Both the position numbers and the translations under genes were made by a program. From Ornithodoros turicata (Eukaryota; Arthropoda; Arachnida; Ixodida; Argasidae), in the NCBI RefSeq assembly GCF_037126465.1, contig NC_088202.1, positions 27,016,213 through 27,080,212 of the forward strand: a stretch of DNA of 64,000 bases, written 5' to 3'. Under the pieces are notes generated by a model. The model was not told the origin of the DNA and ran no database searches. It saw nothing but the letters and a program-made list of their open reading frames with translations. Position 1 is the stretch's first letter, and every line of letters starts with the position of its first letter. Of this stretch, positions 12,367 to 23,933 are shown piece by piece.

Positions 12367-12575
12367 TGTCCAATAGACCTTTGTGGTTTCCGAAGGCACA
12401 GAGCAGCTTCTCAGTACGTGGATGTTGAGTACAGGAGGTGAGTTTTTTCTCCTCAGCTGCACGAAAAATGTCCGTTCTGATAGAGTTGACCAACATTGCA
12501 AAGGGTGGTCGATGCACGATGTCATTTTAGCTGTTTTTCGATGGCGAGACGGTGAGAATAGCGTATTAACCGGAC

Positions 12576-12582
12576 TTGTTGA
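12576..12582. repeat. Candidate 7-bp target-site duplication (3' side of LINE 1)
   Basis: TTGTTGA lies flush against the LINE tail and recurs at 18172-18178, just beyond the LINE 5' region. The word resembles the tail repeat, so chance is possible. Confidence 0.45.
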
Positions 12583-12808
12583 AACAACAACAACAACTAA
12601 ATCATGACTATGGCCTGGGGTGATTCACCGCTTGAGAGCAGTACCCTACCCCATTACACGAGAAGCATGAGATGTGAAATATGAAAATGAAGTTATGTGC
12701 AAGTCCAACTCGAACTCCCGTCGTCTGGTTGCGCAACGCTATACGTCGCACAAAAGGAAGAAGCACATGAAAGAAGCGCCAATGGTCCTTGAGATGCAGG
12801 GGTGGACC

Positions 12809-15800
12809 CTACAGCGTCTGGAGCAAGCCGGTAGCCAAGAGGAACTCCAAGAACATCAGAAGTCCTCGACGGTGTTGGACATGGCTCTGACATGGGCCAA
12901 GAATTGCAGCCAGGTTGAACGTCTGCCGGCTAGCACCACTCAGCTGAGCACAGAGTTGCCGCCTCTCCGTTTCGTAGAGCTTACATTCTATTAGGACGTG
13001 CTCAATGTTCGCTTCAACGTCACATTTGGAGCATAGGCAGCTGTCACAGTATCCGATTCGGCACTTGAATTGGGGAGTGAAGGCAACGTTGAGACGAAGC
13101 CTGTGCAGGAGGGACGTGAAATAGCGTGGTAAACGGTCAGGAACTGAGAAGGACATAGTGGGATCCACAGAATACATGAGAGACCTGTCAGTGATGTCCC
13201 GACTCCACTGCTGGCGAGCTAGTGGCTGAATGAGCTCATTCAGAAGTGATCTCCTGTCTCCTCTTGATAACACCGTTTGTACAACAGCCGGAGACTGTTG
13301 GGCAGCCGTTGCCGCTCTGTCGGCTTCTTCGTTTCCGCTCAAACCACAGTGACCCGGGACCCACTGCAGGGATATATGATGACCGTGATCGCTTAGAAGC
13401 TGAACCTGATGGAGGATATCAGTGACAACTGGGGCGAGCGATCCACGTATTCCCATGTTGGCTATGCATTGAAGAGCAGCCTTTGAATCTGAGTAGATGA
13501 CCCAGGCCCGCGGATCGTCACAGGGCGTCTTACGTAGAAACAACAGGATAGCATATAACTCAGCCGACGTTGATGATGTGCGGTGTGAGAGACGGTATCC
13601 ATGTGACACACCGTCAGTTGGAATAACAAATGCAGACGATGAACATTCATGACTGGATGATCCGTCAGTGAAAACTGCAGTGTGGTCAGAATAGCGATTG
13701 TGCATCATATCCGCTGCAAGCTGTTTCAGAACTGATGTAGGCACTTGGTTTCGTTTGACATTAAGACCAGGAATTGACAATGCGATCGATGGTACTGGAA
13801 GCGACCACGGAGGCGTCGTGGGCACCAGTGATCTTGCAGAAAACGGGGGAACCTTAGGTTTCACTTCCATGAAACAGTTGTATGCGTTACATTGCTTCCG
13901 GCGACAAACTTTTGCTATTAGTGGATGGCGGCGGTGGTGTGCTCTGAGGCGCAAGTAATGGCGAATGGTCTCCCTCTGCCGTAAGACTTCAATAGGTATT
14001 TCGCGGGCTTCTGCTATCACCATCCGCGTTTCCGCGGCTCTCGGGACGCCAAGACATACCCTTAAGCTCCGTGCTAGAATACACCGCAGTCGATGTTCTT
14101 GCGTCTGTGAAATTCCGTGCAAGACTGGTAGGCTATATAGCAGAGTCCCTCGGACTAGGGCTTTGTGGATGGCCAGAAGAGACTTCTCATTCATTCCCCA
14201 CTTCGGCCCAGCAAAGTGGCGAATGACGGAAATCCACCGGTGTGCCTTTGTGTCCAGGTGATCGATGTGTTTCTTCCAGGACACGTTGGAGTCTAGGATG
14301 ACACCCAGGAATTTATGGTGTGCTACCAGCCTAAGAGGCGTATCGCCAAGGAAGAGCTGATACCGATGCATATGCTTCCGAGTAAAAGCCATGACTGCTG
14401 TTTTCTCAGTTGATATATCCATGCCTGCCTCCGTTAGGTACCGCAAGATGTTATCCAGGGAATGCTGAAGACGGCGTAGGATTGCAGGCCTCGATTTCCC
14501 AACAGTCCAAATGCAGACGTCATCAGCATAGATAGATATATTGACTTTAGGGGCGATACAGGACTTTAGGCCTGCCCTTACAAGGTTGAAAAGGATAGGA
14601 CTTAAAACGCTGCCTTGTGGTACGCCCTGAGTCAAGACAACTTTCGAAGTGACTCCTTCTTTTGTGCGAACAGAGAGTGTTCTATGGCGCAAAAAATCAG
14701 CCAGCCAGAAGAACATTCTGTCGGGAACGCCTGCTTGCAACAAAAGATGCAGAACGTTGGCATGACTGACGGTGTCGTAGGCTCTCTTGACGTCCAGGAA
14801 CACTGCCATGACTATTTTCTTCTGGCTCCTCGCTTGCTCGACGGTGGTGACGAGATCGAGAACAGAGTCTATGGAGCTACGATTCCGACGGAAGCCTGCC
14901 ATCTCTTCGGGGAAGGTACGATGACCCTCAAGCCACCACTCCAGTCTATGCAAGACCATTCGCTCCAAGACTTTTCCAAGACAACTCGTCAGGCTAACTG
15001 GACGAAAGGATGACAGGTCAGATGGGTGCTTGCCAGGCTTTAACAGCGGGACTACTACGGCATCTTTCCAAGACTGCGGCACTTCACCGCTTCTCCATGA
15101 TGTATTGAAGACATGGATCACACAGGAAACACAGCCGTCGCTAAGGTTTCGGATGGCTCGATAGGAGATACCGTCTCCACCTGGCGTCGATTGTACTCGT
15201 GACAGGCACACCGCGGCTCTGAATTCACCCAATGTGAAGTCCATATCCATCTGTTCGTTCACCACTGGTTCTCTTCGTGAGATCGCCTCCTGTATCTCGG
15301 AAGTGGAAGCGCGGAATACGTCAGTGTTTGAAGCTTGGGAATTTGCGGATATAATCTTGCAGAAGTCCAGCGCAACAGAGTTCTCGGACCGCATGAGAGA
15401 CAGCGCTAGCACTCCCAAAGGATTTTTGGGCGGGAGGGTCTCTCTCAGACTCCGGGCCACGCTCCACACTCTGGCAGCGCGGGTAAAAGGCGACAGCGTT
15501 GCGCAGAATTGACGCCAGCGCTCTCTGTCAACATTCTTTAGTTCCTTCTGTACTACCCTGGCAGTATGCCGGGCTTCTATGATGTCTTGAAACAGCCCCG
15601 ATCGTCTAGCCTTTCGTTCAGCTCTCCGCCTTTGCGCTCGTAGTTGTTCCACGCGAGGATTTGTTCCCTTATGTCCTGTCGCGACCTTTACGGTTCGCGA
15701 ACAGCATCGAAGAGAAGTAGTCAGCGTTTCGGTTAGCTGCTCTGCTGACATGTTCGGCTGCGCCAATTCTGAACAAGACGATCGAAAGTCCTTCCAGTTA

Positions 15801-16495
15801 ATTAACCTAACAAATTTGGTCCTGGGTTGGCCAGTATACCTGTCGCATGAAATGTAGATGGGCAAATGGTCACTTCCTTTCCCATCGACATCAGTCGACC
15901 ACGAGAGACTCCTGGAAACATCTTTTGAGCAGATGGACACGTCCAGGACGTCAGTTGAGAAATCTCTACGCAGGAACGTTGGTGAACCATCATTGAGCAG
16001 ACACAGGTCCATTTCGTCGATGACGTCAACCCATCTTATTCCCCTCCTGTCTGTACGTGCACTTCCTCACCGTGGATGGTGGGCATTGATGTCCCCCACT
16101 ACCAGGAACGGCGGTGGTAGCCCAAGAAATATGTCCCGTATGCTCTGCTGCGACAAGGTAATAGAGGGCGGGAGATACAAACTTACAACAGTAAGTACAA
16201 TGTTGCCCAGTCGAACCTTGCATCTCACTTGGTCAGCGGAAGAAATATGCGGCTCCTGTAATTGGGCAGCCGTTAGGTCCTTCCGGACACAAAGCACAGT
16301 CCTTGATACAACTTGGCTGCCAGATGTAAATACGTTGTACCCGCTGAGTCTAAAGTCGTCCTTAATGTACGCTTCGCTTATGGCAAGTATGGGAATGGGA
16401 TATTTTAGAAGAAACAACTTGAGGTCGGGGAGCTTATTGCGAATGCCCCTCGCGTTCCACTGCAGCACTGTGGCTCTCCTATAAAGACTGTCCAT
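12809..16495 (-). pseudogene. LINE copy 1 ORF2, interrupted by one in-frame stop
   Basis: Reading from ATG at 16495 the frame is 1228 codons long, exactly the length of the intact copy at 48141-51827, with a single TGA at 16069-16067 (codon 143). The other copy has Trp there (HHSAW), so this looks like TGG to TGA. Endonuclease motifs are the N-terminal QWNARGIRNK, GDINAHH and GSDH. The RT has GVPQGSVLSP and YADD near 14530. RNase H has FTDGSS, AELYAI, YSDSKAA and PGHCG. A C-terminal CxC-x-C/H cluster (CDSCLCSKCDVE...H) follows. The stop separates the 142-residue N-terminal endonuclease part from the rest. ORF2 begins 17 nt inside the end of ORF1. Without readthrough the copy is probably unable to retrotranspose by itself. 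Confidence 0.9.
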
Positions 16496-18038
16496 GCAAG
16501 GATGTTAGCACTCCTTCCGCAGCAAGAAGGTGCTGAACTTCGGGTAAGGACGCAGCAGCAGGGAAAGAGGACACAATCGCTTTGAGTGCGGCCAGAACTA
16601 GAGGGAGGAGGACAGACATTGTGGTACTGTCACTCGATACTGCGGTGTGTGCGTGCTTCGATCGTCGGGAAACCACTGGCTTCGGCGTAGCGCATTTCCA
16701 AGGCCTTCGTATAGCCTCAGCATAAGTTGCCCGTGAAAGCTGGGGTGTATCGGCGTCAGGTGTAGGTGGTATTAGCGTCTTTTTCCCATTACTACTGTGG
16801 AAGACGCGAGCTGCGTCGCCATCAAGCTGACGAGGGGACTTCTGTCCAATTCGAGAAGGCCGCGGTGACATAGCGGGGCCCTCAGACACATGGTGGCGGT
16901 GATGTTGCACACGAGTATCGGACGCATGATGGTCTCTCACAGGTTGGGATATGCTGATAACAGACTCTTGAAAACGCTTGATAGCTTGGCGCTTATAAGG
17001 GCATTGGGAATGCGAGACAACGTGGGGTCCTCTACAGTTAGCACATTTCGGCTGACGCCGAGCCGTGCATTCCTTGAAATTATGTGGGCCGGCGCAAATC
17101 TTGCAGCGTTGGGGCCAGCAACAGTTGCGTGCGAGGTGACCAAACCTTTGGCAGTGAAAGCACTGTAGCGGGCCTTCTACGTACTCATGTACCTTATGGA
17201 TTGAAAATCCCAAGTGAACTTCCATAGGTAACTTTTGACTGGACTGAAACGTCAGGATCACACTTCTCAAAGGGACGTAGCGATCCGAGCCGTCGTCATT
17301 GGAGACGTACCGCATTTGCCGACGAGCCGCTATGACGCCTTCGCCTTCTAGGTAGGAGGTGAGATTCTCATTGGTATAAGCAAGCGGAACGTCATTGATT
17401 TTTCCTTGGTTCTTCACATATGACGAAGGGATGCTGACTTCGACGTCAATACCAGCGACATTTCGAAGTGAAAGGAGGTTGGAGACTGCGCCCTCCGTGG
17501 TGACGAAGATGCACATCGAGCCGTCCTTATTTACACGATGGTGCGCTATTAGCTCCTGCGCAGCAGACCGAATGTCTTTCGCAATCAGGTTGGGGTTCAC
17601 CTTCCAGAAGGACTTGTCCGGTTGCACCGGCTTGAACAGAACTGGGATGCCCTGAGGCCTGTTCTTTTTGTACGTGACAAGGGTAAAAGGATCCCCAATG
17701 TCCTGCTCCTCTTCCTGATCATTCGCGGGATCAGTGACAACAGTGGTGTACATTTGGGTCGTCTCGGACCAATCATTGTGCAACATCTGACCTTTCAACG
17801 TCAACACGCTTGTCAATCCTCCATCGCCAGAACACGGTGATAGAGATAGGCTGGCTTGGGGTGATACAGGTGGTCTGGCGGTCGCGGAAGACGGAGGTGA
17901 CGGCGGTTCCGCTGCTGCGTCTCGAACCATCGGAGAGCGACTACGCTCACGTAGAGGCGGATGATGAATCGTGGAAGGATCATCTCCGTCGGGTGGCCGG
18001 TCCATGGCCGGCATGCGACCGTCCCGTCCTCGCTCCAT
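16479..18038 (-). CDS. LINE copy 1 ORF1 (gag-like, CCHC zinc knuckles)
   Basis: An uninterrupted 519-residue frame starting at ATG 18038 (an upstream GTG is not needed). The N-terminal third is rich in Pro, Ser and Arg. A central region (GIPVLFKPVQPDKSFWKVNPN onward, given here only as its beginning) matches the ORF1 of the LINE at 46808. Around residues 290-342 come three cysteine/histidine knuckles: CFHCQRFGHLARNC, CKICAGPHNFKEC and CANCRGPH...C. The C-terminus is a short hydrophobic, Ala/Leu-rich segment. Such proteins bind the element RNA and form the ribonucleoprotein. The stop TAG at 16481-16479 overlaps the ORF2 start by 17 nt, implying coupled or re-initiated translation of ORF2. Confidence 0.9.
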   Translation of the reverse strand: MERGRDGRMPAMDRPPDGDDPSTIHHPPLRERSRSPMVRDAAAEPPSPPSSATARPPVSPQASLSLSPCSGDGGLTSVLTLKGQMLHNDWSETTQMYTTVVTDPANDQEEEQDIGDPFTLVTYKKNRPQGIPVLFKPVQPDKSFWKVNPNLIAKDIRSAAQELIAHHRVNKDGSMCIFVTTEGAVSNLLSLRNVAGIDVEVSIPSSYVKNQGKINDVPLAYTNENLTSYLEGEGVIAARRQMRYVSNDDGSDRYVPLRSVILTFQSSQKLPMEVHLGFSIHKVHEYVEGPLQCFHCQRFGHLARNCCWPQRCKICAGPHNFKECTARRQPKCANCRGPHVVSHSQCPYKRQAIKRFQESVISISQPVRDHHASDTRVQHHRHHVSEGPAMSPRPSRIGQKSPRQLDGDAARVFHSSNGKKTLIPPTPDADTPQLSRATYAEAIRRPWKCATPKPVVSRRSKHAHTAVSSDSTTMSVLLPLVLAALKAIVSSFPAAASLPEVQHLLAAEGVLTSLHGQSL

Positions 18039-18171
18039 TGGCACAAAGGCCTACAGAGCTGAAGCCGAGGAAGGCCACAAATTTGAAAGCAATAGGGTTA
18101 GGCTTAGCAGGGAAAGCAGGAGCAACAGAATAAGCGTCCGTGCTGAGCAAGCGCGAGCACGAGTAATCCCG

Positions 18172-18755
18172 TTGTTGATCATCCACAATACCTTCATGGC
18201 TTTTTCACAACCTCAACATTTTAAATCAGGAGCCAGTTCACACCTCCAAGCACCAAAGGGGGCGACATATGTTGATCCATCGTTATTCCAACCACATTTC
18301 AGGAACATGAAAAGGTGACACATGTTCAATCTAAATATGAATTGTTTCGCACTTCAGAGAGCACTAGGAATTGAAGAGATGGCACACTCACACGCATACG
18401 GTTTATGTCTAGGAAGTAACGCACTATGGTACTATTTTCTGGGAATCCTTTCACCGTTTCCTTTTGCATTTTTAAATTATGATTCTTTTACGAGATAATT
18501 AAAGCCACAGTCATGATTTTACACAGTTTGCAACGTTTAATTAATTAAACTTTTAATTCATTCTGCTAATAAAATACGTATGCATGTCCCCTGCACCAAT
18601 GTAAATATTGTTAGAATACAAGAATAATATGAGAATTTATATTTTCATGCGTGACCAAGTGAACTATAAAAATAAAATAACGGCGCACTGATACACAGCA
18701 CGGGATGTAGACCCGCAAATTAGCAAATGTGTGACATCATACTACGTTGCGGGAT
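18172..18755. other. No gene recognised
   Basis: AT-rich flank between LINE copy 1 and the fold-back element, with short frames only. TTGTTGA at 18172-18178 is the candidate second copy of the LINE target duplication. Confidence 0.5.
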
Positions 18756-18984
18756 CAACTACAGGTTTTCCCGGCACTTTTAATCCAGGTGCCATTTAAA
18801 TTAATCCGAGTGCCATACAAAATAATCCAGGTGCCACTCAAATTAATCCTATATAAATGCTTGGGATGGTCGACACTTTGCGACAATGGTGGTAGGGTCA
18901 ACTACGCGGAACCCAACTTTTTGCGACTCACGTATGTCAGAGTTGCATGACATGACACATACCCACTATTGTGGGTTATGGCAA

Positions 18985-21884
18985 CTGTTTGCGACAACTT
19001 TCGTCATGCCGAGTATGGCCTGACCTTTTAGGACTTCACCATGTCGCTGACTGTATGGAATGGTGACTTACTACCATTATTGACTACAAAACCGTTTTGC
19101 CACAATTTAGATGAAGGCGGTTATGGCGTGACTTTTTGGAACTTCCTCATGTCAGAGCTCTATGACATGGTTGTTTAGGACCATTATCGACTACTACTAC
19201 GCCGATTTGGGGCAACGTTGCTGATCCCGAGTGCGGCGTGACTTTTTGCCACTTCTTCATGTCGGAGCTGTATGGTGTAGTGCCTTATAATCATTATTCA
19301 CAGCTACACCTTTTTGGGACAATGTTCCGGAGCAGGCAATGGCGTGACTTTTTGGGACTCCCTCATGTTAGAGCAGTATGGAAGGCTGGTCTACGACTAT
19401 TATTGACTACTCAACCTTTTTGGGACAATTTTCGTGATGCCATTTTCGGTGTGATGGTATGGTCGTTTACGACCATAACTGATAATTGCGCCATTTTGGA
19501 ACGACGTTTGTGATACGGGGTGTGGGGTGACTGTTTGGGATTTCGTCATGTCACACCTGTGTGGCGCGGTTATTTACCACCATTATTGACTACTACACTT
19601 TTTTTGGACAAATTTCGTAATGCTCGCTACGGCGTGTCTTTTTGTGGCTTTCTCGTGTCGGAGCTGTATGGTATTGTGGTTTATGACTATTATTGACTAC
19701 TACACTTTTTGCGACAATTTTCGTAATGCTGGCTACGGCGTGACTTTTTGTGGCTTCCTCGTGTCGGAGCTGTATGGTATTGTGGTTTATGACTATTATT
19801 GACTACTACACTTTTTTGCGACAATTTTCGTAATGCTGGCTACGGCGTGACTTTTTGTGGCTTCCTCGTGTCGGAGCTGTATGGTATTGTGGTTTGTGAC
19901 TATTATTGACTAAACCTTTTTGCGGCAATTTTCGTAATGCTGGCTACGGCGTCACTTTTTGTGGCTTCCTCGTCTCGGAGCTGTATGGTATTGTGGTTTA
20001 TGACTATTATTGACTATTACACCTTTTTGGGACAATTTTCGTAATGCTGGCTACGGCGTGACTTTTTGTGGCTTCCTCGTGTCGGAGCTGTATGGTATTG
20101 TGGTTTATCACTATTATTGACTAAACCTGTTTGCGACAATTTTCGTAATGCTGGCTACGGCGTGACTTTTTGTGGCTTCCTCGTGTCGGAGCTGTATGGT
20201 ATTGTGGTTTATGACTATTATTGACTATTACACCTTTTGGGGTCAATTTTCGTAATGCTGGCTACGGCGTGACTTTTTGTGGCTTCCTCGTATCGGAGCT
20301 GTATGGTATTGTGATTTATGACTATTATTGACTATTACACCTTTTGGGGTCAATTTTCGTAATGCTGGCTACGGCGTGACTTTTTGTGGCTTCCTCGTGT
20401 CGGAGCTGTATGGTATTGTGGTTTATGACTATTATTGACTACTACACTTTTTTGCGACAATTTTCGTAATGCTGGCTACGGCGTGACTTTTTGTGGCTTC
20501 CTCGTGTCGGAGCTGTATGGTATTGTGGTTTGTGACTATTATTGACTGAACCTTTTTGCGGCAATTTTCGTAATGCTGGCTACGGCGTCACTTTTTGTGG
20601 CTTCCTCGTCTCGGAGCTGTATGGTATTGTGGTTTATGACTATTATTGACTATTACACCTTTTTGGGACAATTTTCGTAATGCTGGCTACGGCGTGACTT
20701 TTTGTGGCTTCCTCGTGTCGGAGCTGTATGGTATTGTGGTTTATCACTATTATTGACTAAACCTGTTTGCGACAATTTTCGTAATGCTGGCTACGGCGGC
20801 ACTTTTTGTGGCTTCCTCGTGTCGGAGCTGTATGGTATTGTGGTTTATGACTATTATTGACTATTACACCTTTTTGGGACAATTTTCGTAATGCTGGCTA
20901 CGGCGTGACTTTTTGTGGCTTCCTCGTGTCGGAGCTGTATGGTATTGTGGTTTATGACTATTATTGACTATTACACCTTTTTGGGACAATTTTCGTAATG
21001 CTGGCTACGGCGTGACTTTTTGTGGCTTCCTCGTGTCGGAGCTGTATGGTATTGTGGTTTATGACTATTATTGACTACTACAACTTTTTGGGACAATTTT
21101 CGTAATGCTGGCTACGGCGTGACTTTTTGTGGCTTCCTCGTATCGGAGCTGTATGGTATTGTGATTTATGACTATTATTGACTATTACACCTTTTGGGGT
21201 CAATTTTCGTAATGCTGGCTACGGCGTGACTTTTTGTGGCTTCCTCGTGTCGGAGCTGTATGGTATTGTGATTTATGACTATTATTGACTATTACACCTT
21301 TTGGGGTCAATTTTCGTAATGCTGGCTACGGCGTGACTTTTTGTGGCTTCCTCGTGTCGGAGCTGTATGGTATTGTGATTTATGACTATTATTGACTACT
21401 ACACCTTTTTGGGACAATTTTCGTAATGCTGGCTATGGCGTGACTTTTTGTGGCTTCCTCGTGTCGGAGCTGTATGGTATTGTGATTTATGACTATTGAC
21501 TACTACACCTTTTTGGGACAATTTTCGTAATGCTGGCTACGGCGTGACTTTTTGTGGCTTCCTCGTGTCGGAGCTGTATGATATTGTGGTTTATGACTAT
21601 TATTGACTACTACACCTTTTTGGGACAATTTTCGTAATGCTGGCTACGGCGTGACTTTTTGTGGCTTCCTCGTATCGGAGCTGTATGGTATTGTGGTTTA
21701 TGACTATTATTGACTCCTACACCTTTCTGGGACAATTTTCGTAATGCTAGCTATGGCGTGACTTTTTGTTGCTTCCTCGAGTCGGAGCTGTATGGTATTG
21801 TGGTTTATGACCATTACTGACTGCTACACCTTTTTGGGACAACTTTCGTAATGCTGGTTACGGTGTCATCCCTTCACCGACTAG
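18985..21884 (+). repeat. Tandem array, 104-107-bp unit, with 636-bp higher-order period
   Basis: About 20 near-identical units (from about 19620) and several diverged ones nearer the outer end. Each unit contains GGCTACGGCGTGACTTTTTG, GGCTTCCTCGTGTCGGAGC and GTATGGTATTGTGGTTTATG; starts of GGCTACGGCG at 19731, 19838, 19942, 20049 and 20153 give 107, 104, 107 and 104 bp. Variant units repeat at a fixed distance: CTAAACCTGTTTGCG at 20121 and 20757, and the GTCACTTTTTG variant at 19951 and 20587, both 636 bp apart (six units). This is recent block amplification inside one arm of the fold-back element. The open frames here are by-products of the periodicity. Confidence 0.9.
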
Positions 21885-22429
21885 CCTGAAGAGGCAGTCA
21901 CATATAACCAGCTCTTACTGCAGACACCTTTTAGCAAGCATCCCGACCGGTTGAAAACTGCTGATTCATTTTTGCGACAAAATAAGCATCCAGTTGAAAA
22001 GTGAAGAAAGTCAGCTCTGACTGAGAACATATAAGTCGTGAATACTTGTCAAGCTCTTTTTCAGAGCACGCATCGAAAATTGTGTTCATCGCATACATTC
22101 TAAACATTTAACATTATTTGCCCGCCGGAATATGCTGGGGCACTACTCTGCACCTATGTCATGCCAACCAGAATCAAAAAGTGATAGAAAGCTTGTCACG
22201 TCCGTTTGGATATGAAAATCTTTACTGCATTTTCGTTGTGTCACCTTTTGTCTTCACGACTGTCATCCCTTTAGGTACACCCTTCATAGTGCTGCCTGTA
22301 AATGTGATAAGCCAGGAAACTGTGTGTGTGTGCCAACAGCATAGGCTGTACAACCTTCCGTAATTTGTAAAAAAATATAATATTTCAGGTGGGAAAGTTG
22401 TGATGAAGCAAAGACAAAAGTATGGCTTA
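21885..22429. other. Unique loop of the fold-back element
   Basis: The segment between the two satellite arms is not repetitive and has no recognised protein domain; open frames are below 90 codons. It carries a GTGTGTGTGTG run near 22322. If the element ever had a gene, this is where a remnant would lie, but none is visible. Confidence 0.5.
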
Positions 22430-23660
22430 CATGGTCGTAAATCACCATAAGATGGAGCTCTGACATGAGGAAGCCCCAAAAACTCCCACTGCAACCAGCT
22501 TTACGGAAATTGTCCCAAAAAGGTGTAGTAGCCAATAGTGGTCGTAAACCACCATACCATACAGCTCCGGCATGAGGAAGTCCCAAAAAGTCACGCCGTA
22601 ACCAGCATTACGAAAATTGTCGCAAAAAGGTGCAGTAGTCAATGATGGTCGTAACTCACCATATACAGCTTCGACATGAGGAAGTTCCGAAAAGTCACTC
22701 CATAGCCAGCTTTACGAAAATTGTCCCAAAAGGGTGTAGAAGTCATTAATGGTCAACACACCATATCATACAGCTCCGGCATGAGGAAGCCCCAAGAAGT
22801 CACGCCGTAACCAGCTTTACGAAAATTGTCCCAAAAAGGTGTAATAGTCAATAATGGTCATAAACCACCATACCATAAAGTTTCGCCATAAGGAAGTCCG
22901 AAAAAGTCACGCTGTAACTAGCATTACGAAAATTGTCCCACAAAGGTGTAGCAGACAATGATGGTCATAAACCACGATATTATACAGGTCCGACATGACA
23001 AAGTCCCAAAAAGTCACGCCGTAGCCAGCTTTACGAAAATTATCCCAAGAAGGTGTAGTAGTCAATAATGGTGGTAAATAACCGCGCCACACAGGTGTGA
23101 CATGACGAAATCAGAAACAGTCACGCCACACCCCGTATCCCAAAAGTCGTTCGAAAATGGCGCAATTATCAGTTATGGTCGTAAACCACCGTACCATCGC
23201 GCTGGAAATGGCATCGCGAAAATTATCCCAAAAAGGTAGAGTAGTCATTAATAGTCATAAACCAGCATACCATACAGCTCTAACATGAGGAAGTCCCCAA
23301 AAGTCACGCAATAGACTGCTCCAGAACGTTGTCCCAAAAAGGTGTAGTTGTGAATAATGATTGTATGACACCACACCGTATGGCTCCGACACGAGGAAGT
23401 GGCAAAAGCGCACGCCGCAGTCGCACTCGGCCTCACCAAAGTCCTCCCAAAACGGTGTAGTAATAGTCAATAATGGTCCTAAACAACCATATCATACAGC
23501 TCTGACATGAAGAAGTCCCAAAAAGTCACGCCATAAGCAGTTTCGCCAAAATTGTGGCAAAAAGGTTTTGTAGTCAATAATGGTCATAAATCACCGTTCC
23601 ATACAGCTGCGACACGGTGAGGCCCTAGAAGGTCACGCTATGACGAAAACTGTCACAAAC
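22430..23660 (-). repeat. Right arm of fold-back element: diverged inverted copies of the satellite unit
   Basis: About eleven units in reverse orientation relative to the left array, recognised by GACATGAGGAAGTCCCAAAA, GTCACGCCGTAACCAGC, ACGAAAATTGTCCCAAAAAG and GTGTAGTAGTCAATAATGG. They differ from each other far more than the left-arm units do, so they were not homogenised recently. Confidence 0.85.
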
Positions 23661-23933
23661 AGTTGCCATAACCCACAACAGTGAGTATATGTCATGTCAT
23701 GCAACTCTGACATACGTGACTCACAAAAAGTTGTGTTCCACGTAGTAGACCGCACCACCTATGTCGCAAAGTGTCTACTATCCCAAACATTTATATAGGA
23801 TTAATTTGAGTGGCATCTGGATTATTTTGTATGGCACTTGGATTAATTTAAATGGCACCTCGATTAATTTGTTTGGCACTTGGATTAATCTAGCTGGCAG
23901 TTGGATTAAAATCGCCGGGAAAACATGTAGTTG

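Larger units (their letters stand above)
12583..18171 (-). mobile_element. LINE copy 1 (APE-type, RNase H-bearing), near full length
   Basis: On the minus strand the order is a 5' leader, ORF1 with CCHC zinc knuckles, ORF2 with APE endonuclease, reverse transcriptase and RNase H, a short 3' UTR and a (GTT)n tail at 12597-12583. The 3' UTR shares GGGGTAGGGTA, CCCAGGCCATAG and GTTGTTGTTGTTG in order with the end of the LINE at 46808-51937, so both belong to one superfamily, though the proteins are well diverged. The 5' boundary is set by the candidate duplication and is uncertain. The domain order (endonuclease, RT, RNase H, C-terminal CCHC) fits the I/LOA/R1-related groups. Only one inactivating change was found, a stop in ORF2. 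Confidence 0.9.
18756..23933. mobile_element. Giant fold-back element with satellite-filled arms (5.2 kb)
   Basis: The ends are inverted: CAACTACAGGTTTTCCCGGC at 18756-18775 against CAACTACATGTTTTCCCGGC read inward from 23933 (19 of 20). The next about 250 bp of both arms match throughout, including a block of short AATTAATCC-AGTGCCA repeats, CTATATAAATG(C/T)TTGGGAT and the words CACTTTGCGACA and CATGACATGACA. Farther in, both arms turn into the same 104-107-bp tandem unit in opposite orientation. The left arm runs about 3.1 kb, the right about 1.5 kb, around a unique loop of about 0.55 kb (21884-22430). No transposase is visible. The structure recalls Drosophila FB and Galileo-type fold-back transposons, but I cannot name a family and no target duplication is evident. 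Confidence 0.8.

Noticed and set aside
19600..21880. CRISPR-like array of regular repeats
   Set aside because: The repeat unit is 104-107 bp and fully periodic with no distinct spacers, in a eukaryotic sequence; it is a satellite within a fold-back element.
22222..23470. Several overlapping minus-strand frames with WDNFRKAGYGVTFWDF-like peptides
   Set aside because: Products of the satellite periodicity in the right arm, with no conserved frame between units.
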